Source: Eopsaltria australis
Taxonomy: Eukaryota; Chordata; Aves; Passeriformes; Petroicidae
Direction of reading: 5' to 3'
DNA: 64,000 bases
Assembly (NCBI GenBank): GCA_034509425.1
Contig: JAVTVJ010000130.1
Coordinates: 3,527,501-3,591,500 of the forward strand
Shown: positions 57,501 to 64,000 of the stretch, piece after piece
Position numbering within the stretch: the first letter of the stretch is position 1
Layout: every line of letters begins with the position of its first letter
Notes under the pieces: generated by a model
The model's database searches: none
What the model saw: the letters and a program-made list of their open reading frames with translations, nothing else
Told to the model about the DNA's origin: nothing
Position numbers and translations under genes: made by a program

Positions 57501-60500
57501 TTTTTATATCAGTGTTTGTCACTATACCCTACTTAAAAATAGCCCATTCTGGCAATACTGCTGCTACCACAGCTCTGTTAAATTCTTAGTGACAACAGTG
57601 ACTCCAGGTATTTTTGTTTTAATGTATAATAAAATATGTGAGTGTGGTATTTGAAGGTGGAAGGGATAGCAAACAACACCCTGAGCAACAGAAGAGGTTT
57701 GTGAGGTTTAATACAGGGCTCTGCTAAGCTGCTGTGACCTGAAATGGCCCATGGCAATGGGACGGAAAAAATGTGTCACTCCACTGGGCCACTTCTGTTT
57801 TTAGGCCTCTTCTGAGACTGCTGATGAGCACAGCAATTAATGAGCCCTTCTTGGGAAGATCTGAGGGGAGGAACAGCCTCGTATGTGGAGCAGGAGGGAG
57901 CTGAGCACACCCTGCCTCAGCTCCCAGCAGCCACAGACACAGGTGGAGTTTGGCCTGGAAACACAGAACATAAATGTTCCTCTCACACATGAACACCTTC
58001 CCCTAATGCTTGCTCCCATCTTTACTGCTTTCCAAAGATCTTTTCCAGTGGGTCATGTGTTGATACACAATCCAGGGAAGAAGTGAGGTTATTCCCACTT
58101 CACCCCTCCCTGGCAGACTGGGCAGGCAGCTTGAAGAGGCAAACACACACCTCCCAGTATCCCCAGAAATAAGGTGCCCTCCTAAGCTTTTACTGGGATG
58201 TATAGTTATCTTATTTGACATTTTAAAAATGTATGTCCCATAAACATGTGTTATTCTATAAAATCCACTCCCAAGTAAAAAAATGCAGGACTTCACTTCC
58301 CAGCACCAGTTTCCTCTCTGCAGCATCCTGGCATTCTGGCTTTTGGAATCAACAAAACACCCCAGGAAAAACACAGCACTGTGGTTTTCACTGAGCTCTC
58401 CGTGGTTTTTCTGAGTCTGCAGCAAGGTCACCCAACAAATTAACATATCCCAGTATGAAATATTCAAAACCAGGCAGCACTGCCTTATCCTACAGACTCC
58501 TGAGTTCCCTGGGGTCATTCTCTTCAATAAGCTTTATAAAGGTGCAGTTCAGAGAAGAGTCTCTTCATAAGTAAAACAAATAAATTATTCTCCTCTTCCA
58601 GAGAGATGCAGGACTGTAAACACCAGGCTGTCAGAACTGATTTCCATCGTGGAAGTTTTCGGGCCAGGTAGCTTATGATGGATGTGCTTTTGTGACACCT
58701 GATTAAGGCTGGTGTCATCGTGGTTTTATGGGCTACTTAAATGTGGCAATTTCCATTAAGTGTTTTTAAAAAAGCAATTAACAGTTTTAACAAGAGTTCA
58801 CTAGTTCAAATCATTTCAGTAGTGACTGGTAGATTGTCCTCCTGGGTCCCACGCTTGACATTTGCAATCTCTCAGCCTCTCACAAGTGGTGTTTTGGCAA
58901 AGTAGGGGGGCAATTATGAACATCTCTCAGCACAGCAAATACACCTCTTTTTAGGGGAAACAACAGAAAAACAGCAAACCAAGACACCATCAATGAGCAA
59001 TTAATAAAACTTGCAGAGGCAGTTCCTGCTGAAGAGTTTGATCTCCCACCTAGCATGAAAGCAAATCCTTTTGCAACAACCCACCAAGAGAAGACAGGGA
59101 GGCAGCTCTGTGTGAAGGAGAGCTTGAGAAAGACACATCACACCTGAATTGTTTAGTGTGATTGACATTTGCAAGAAAAACCAAAAATCAGTAAAAATTA
59201 GAGCCTGCACTAGTGATGGAATTGAAAGTAGAAGACCAGGGCCGTAAATTGAGTGGAAAGCAAAGGGTCAGCCATGAAGGTGTCAGGCTGATCATTCAGG
59301 AGAAAAACCAGAAATCACTATGAAAACAAAGACTCCTTCACCATTATTACTATTTTTTTAACAATCCTTTTGCTAACACTTCCTGTTGTGGTGGCTCAGT
59401 GCAGAGGTCAGGGGATTGCAGTACAGACCAAGTCACAATTTAACTCCTGGATTTGAGTCTCCTACAGTTTCATGTGATGAACCACTATGTTCCACTGGCA
59501 CACTGATAGCAGGACTTCACCAAGTACAGAAAATCTGATAAGGTGAAAACAATCCAAGTGATACATCAGAACACATTTGTCCAAACTACAAATGTGCTTT
59601 CTGCTGGGAAATCAAAATGCTGCAGCTACAACACATAGAAGGGAAAGAGGAGCAGGACAATACCTTTGTGGCAGAACTACATTTACACAGCGAGCTTCAG
59701 ATTGTTCCTCACTAGTTGGATCCAGAACCCTGAATTCTTCCCCAGCTGACTGCTGAGCACAGCTGTCCATGACCCCCAAAGACAATCCATGCCCAAGGCC
59801 AGGCCAGAGCACAGGGCATTTCCCAAAGAGCAATAAACTCTTCACCCAAGCCAGCAACTCTCCCTCAACACTTCACTCTTCTTTTTAAAAGGATCCCTTT
59901 TTAAGGTTCTAATGTGTTTCAGTGCAATATATTCACTGATTTCTCAGTGTGTCAGGAGAGATCCCCACAAAGGAAACAGCACAGAAACAATCAGCTTTCC
60001 TGCCCCCTCCTCCTCAGGTATCACAGCCAGGAAATCCCTGCACGGGGAACTCAGATCTTTATGCTTCTCCCAAGGGCACAGCAATTTCAGACAAATGCAA
60101 GGAAACAGTTGCTTTTTTACAATACTCACTTTGGCAGTTTTCTCTCAAACCAACATTTCTTCCTTTAATTAGCATCTTACAAGGAAACTACAAAGAGAGA
60201 GTGATGTTTCACTGTGGCAAACAAGAGGCAGGAAGAACAGGCATGGGAATTGATAGCAGCGTGGAGCAGGGTTGTTCTCCCACACCTGGATGTTTCCTGC
60301 ACTGGGACAGCAGGGACAGCTCACTGGGGTGTGACAAACCTGCCCTGGCCATGCCAGCTGCTGCTCATCCAGTTTCTTGTGCACTAACACAGAGCCTTCC
60401 TGCAGCACATCTCACTGCTGCTGCATTTTGGGCACACGGCACTGCTGCTCATCACACAGGCAGCTGCAATTAGTGCTGCCTGTTCCTAAAAATATCTGGG

Positions 60501-61624
60501 TCTGAACAGTTCACAAGGTTCAGCCACCTGTGAATCACTCCCCCAAAAAATTCACCAACAAACCACGCCTGAGTAAGTCAGTTGCTCCAGTCTGCACTTC
60601 TTCCATCACATTAAGGCAGAACTAAAAGCATCCAAGGACGTGGCTGTCACGCTGCTCTCTCAGGGAAAGCTGTTAAACTGTTAAGACAAATATATTTGAC
60701 TGGAGGATAGCAGAAGTTCAGAAATAAGAACAGTTTTCACTATATAATATTAAAGCAACGTATTATCTATTTAGCTTCCTAATTGAGACTTCTTTATATA
60801 AATTAAAACAGAGCCTTGCCTAAGCTATCATGTATGCTCACAGAAGTACTAGGAGCACTTTTAATTAAGCCATGAAAAGGAATTTGTTTTCAAGGATGAG
60901 GTGGTTTCATCATACTCATTATGGCCTATTCTTAACAGGGGATCTTACAAGAAGCTCTCATTAAACAGCTGCTTGAAATGAGAGTGGGTTCATTCATTCC
61001 AGCTCCTCCCGCAATTGCAACTTCATATTTACAGCTTAAAACTACTACAGCTCTACAGTGACCACAGAATTTCTTTATGTTCTTCTTCTTAAAGACAAAA
61101 TTTACCCACAAAATCTGTGACTGCTACTGAAAGGGATAGTGCAGTTAACTGAGAGTCCAAAGACAACTTCCTTGGGTGTTTTTTTCCATCTCAAATCTTA
61201 CGAATCCCAATTCTTTACAGCAAGGGTGGTGAGTTTCGCACATGGAACAAAAGCATCTCCTCTCCTACACCACACAGCATTCCTTGAGGTTATTATGCAG
61301 CAACATTCCCAATTCTTTGCAGGAAAATGCAATAGAATTCCTTTCCTTAGAATATTTGTCACTGTGTGTTGTTGTTATTTCCAGAATAAGCCCAGAGGCT
61401 GCAGAGATTGTGCAAGAAAGAAAGGGAGCAGCTGAGTGGTTACAGGGAGAGTACCCAGCTCTAGGGTAGCTCACATACAGCACTGGACACTTTTAAGACA
61501 GTTAAAGTCAATAATAAGGTTCATCCTGTTGCAAATTTGGTTAAAAGAAAGATACAGAACAAGAATTTGTTCTAAGTCATTCAGGAACTCAAGGACTGTG
61601 CTGAATAAGGAAGCCTGAACTTGC
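54593..61624. other. Unique noncoding DNA
   Basis: No gene is supported in this 7 kb. Frames of 176 codons (54940-55470) and 174 codons (58003-58527 minus, 59949-60473 plus) have no recognised domains. AT-rich motif-bearing parts at 58730-58850 (ACTTAAATG, CATTAAGTG) and 60660-60960 might be conserved elements. Confidence 0.6.
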
Positions 61625-61638
61625 AAAAAAAAAAAAAA
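61625..61638. repeat. A14 homopolymer
   Basis: A run of 14 A. No retrocopy sequence is recognised upstream. Confidence 0.9.
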
Positions 61639-64000
61639 TATACTCTTCTGAATCCCCTCAAAAACTCTTTGACCTCATTAAAAAAATTCAGTCAGTGAAA
61701 CCTCTTAAAATCCTGGATTCCATCCTAAAAGGCAGTTAAAAGGAAAAGCCACCCTGGGCACAAGAAGTTTAATTGCAGAGATGAATGAGGGAAGTTCTCA
61801 TCTCCCAGCGGTGAACCTTTTAGTATTTATGACATTGAAATTACCCTGCATAAACAAAGGAAAAGTTAGAAAAGGGCTGGCTTCATAAATAACAGCCCTT
61901 TGCTGTGCCAGCCTGATTAGCTCATGTCTGCTCCCACACAGGCACTGAGCAGCCTGCAGTGCCCTCCAGCTCCCAGGCCAGGGGAAGGGGGAAAAGTCTC
62001 CTTTGCCAGAAGGAAAATGACCAGATGAAAATACCAGCTTGAGTAGGAAACAGGTTTAAAATGTATGTGAAATTCTGAGGAGAAGTTGGGACAGGTTGAA
62101 GAGCATCTGTGTGGCTGTGGGAGCCTGAAGTGTCTGTGGATTCTCTTGCCTCTGAGCATGCACATGGCAAAGGTGAAGTGAAGGAAGTGATTCTGAGAAA
62201 GGAATTCATTCATAGGGTCAGTTCTGGCACTTTTGCTTCCTGACCCACTGGTGCTGAGTCCCAACCTCCTGGCCAGGAGGCAGCTGCTGTGCAGCAGCAC
62301 CTGTGCCTGTGAGATCCCTTCTCTTGCACCCACCTACCAAAATCCCAAAGGTTACAGCCAGCTGTCCATGGAAAACACCAGAGAAGCAGCCCTTGCACAG
62401 GAATATTCAGTACCAAGTCTGCTTCAGCACAAATCATGCTCCACATAAAGAGTTTTAGATACAAGCGTGATTATGTTATAGAATTAATTGTAGCGTTTTT
62501 AAGGGTGATAAATAAGCACAGCAAGCAAGGTTGGGAAGGGGCAGGGAAGAGAGAACGGGCAGCAGCATATGGAGCAGGAGAAACTTAAAATATACAAAAA
62601 TCTCAGGCTGTCAGGATCCCCTGTGCTCCAGTGCCTGCCCTACACTTGAGCTCCTTAGAAGCACACAGCTTCCAGATGGATAAGGACATCTTCTGTCTGC
62701 ACAAAGCCTGCAGAAATTGCTCCCAAAGGGCCTTTGGGCATTGCTGAGGTAAAATCCTCACAGAGGTAATGGTTATTCCAGCATGGGCCTGGGAGAGCGA
62801 GCACAGCATCCTGCAAGTGTGCAGGGGCTAAATGAGGGAATAGATGGGCTCCCAGAACCCACATCCAGCCATTCAACAGAAAAGGAGGAAGAGTTACTCC
62901 AAATAAATTAGTGGAACTAATTAGGCAGCAAGCAGGAATCCCACTAAACTACCACGTTACACAGTAAATAAACTCTGCCTTAAGTGCCCCCAGAGAAGCT
63001 CAGTGGAGGTGTTGTGCTTCCTCTTGCAAGAGCAGAGGAGGGCACCAGCAGCCTCCAGTTCCCCAGCTGGCTTTCAGGCTCTTTCCTCTGGATTTTAAAA
63101 TTCAAAGGGGGAAGTTGGAGGCTGATCCATGCTGTGACCTGGGGCTCAGTTCTACAGCTCTGCTCATCTTTGGGGAAAGAAATCACAGCTCCAACAGCCT
63201 GACCAAACATCCTCCTCTCAGAAAAAAACATCTGGGACTGTTTTCTCCAGCATTAAGTAAGAAGGGTGCAGTAGATTTCCCTGCAAGGGATTAACCAAAC
63301 TGCTCTCAAGGGCTGTGACAGACAGCTCAGCTAGAGGCAGGAGGCAAGTGGGATCTTGCAGCTGCCAACCTGATACAGTCCAAAAAATGGGCACAGCCCT
63401 GCATACAGCATTTTAACTGACCAACTTAAAATGCTCCCAGGTTTTTATCTGACTTGTCACTGCATCACAAGGATTTGCAAAATCTTTCCACATTCAGCCC
63501 TCCTCGAAAACACCACAGCCAAGGCAGCACCATACATTATTGTCACCTTGCTAATCTGAACTTTAAAGCCAGCCAGAGGTTACCCAATTCATAGTTTTAT
63601 CTGACTTTGAATCTTCCACTTGTGCTGGGTTAAACTACACAGCTACTGGTGCTAAACCACGTCAGACACTGTTACTGTGCCCTTGCTGGAAGGTGAGGAA
63701 ATTCAGAACTACGTTTAATTGCACAGCCCTTCAGATTTTGACTTGCCAACAGCCAAGCCAAGTGTCCTATAATGAGCTGCATGAACCAGCAGGACAGAAA
63801 AAGTGAATTTCTTTAAGCACAGTGCAGAAATCATGTGAGAAATTACTTTGCTGGTTGTTTGATGACCCATAGCTATAGAGCTAATAGCCATATTGATGCC
63901 CATGGGGAGACAAAAAACCTCAAAAAACCTATCCTCAACTAAATTCTAACTTCCAACTTGCACCATTTTCCTTAGGATTATGAAGTGTTTATTATCAAAA
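61639..64000. other. Unique noncoding DNA to the window end
   Basis: No gene or interspersed repeat is recognised. It contains the stem-loop at 61871-61901. Confidence 0.6.
61871..61901. repeat. Inverted repeat, 9-bp arms and 13-nt loop
   Basis: AAAGGGCTG (61871-61879) and CAGCCCTTT (61893-61901) are exact reverse complements. The stem is too short for a microRNA precursor. Confidence 0.7.

Noticed and set aside
1..64000. CRISPR array, bacterial operon or defence island
   Set aside because: No regularly spaced direct repeats and no prokaryotic gene structure; the repeats mark this as avian nuclear DNA.

Overview
This window looks like nuclear DNA from a bird, most likely a neoavian and possibly a passerine. 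The main evidence is the set of interspersed repeats. Seven fragments match the 3' end of CR1, the dominant avian LINE; several end in the characteristic ATTCTGTG-type repeat, and they lie in both orientations. One long element has the internally repetitive GGACCCACACTGGAGCAG-type units of an avian ERVL-class LTR family. These family assignments come from remembered consensus sequences, not from a database search. The species and chromosome cannot be determined from the sequence alone.

I find no protein-coding gene that I can support. Open frames are plentiful, but they are short, lack recognisable domains, or come from low-complexity or repeat DNA. The longest (about 300 codons, minus strand, 26215-27117) runs antisense through the LTR. 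Several long frames around 37.5 kb are read-through of a pentanucleotide satellite. The window is best read as a gene desert or the inside of a very large intron.

Layout by region. 0-5.2 kb: CR1 fragments at 1-432 (plus), 4200-4340 (minus) and 4953-5160 (minus), separated by unique DNA. 5.6 kb: a degenerate, 3'-truncated U2 snRNA copy on the minus strand. 7.1-8.8 kb: a block with a sharp CpG excess at 7.70-8.37 kb, the best candidate here for a promoter or enhancer. 10.2-11.0 kb: an A20G9 homopolymer pair and a CR1 remnant. 14-16 kb: an inverted GATA pair, a (CAG)6 run and two overlapping palindromes. 21.1-22.5, 30.1-30.3, 33.6-34.2, 43.2-44.5 and 46.6-47.0 kb: AT-rich, homeodomain/POU-motif-rich stretches resembling vertebrate conserved noncoding elements. 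26.3-27.05 kb: the ERVL-type LTR. 37.5-37.8 kb: a roughly 255-bp (TCTTC)n satellite. 38.69-39.0 kb: a CR1 fragment that carries a near-perfect REST/NRSF (RE1) silencer site, with a CTCF-like site 400 bp further on. 50.6-50.9 kb: a second CR1 of the same type. 52.42-52.51 kb: a compact cluster of overlapping inverted repeats. 54.0-54.6 kb: a smaller CpG cluster with a 16-bp TAATCA/TGATTA palindrome. 55-64 kb: unique noncoding DNA with one 9-bp stem-loop.

The most interesting signal is the RE1 motif inside CR1. A second CR1 copy in the window has related bases at the matching place, so a CR1 subfamily may have carried REST pre-sites around bird genomes. No operon-like or defence-like system, CRISPR array or intact mobile element was seen.
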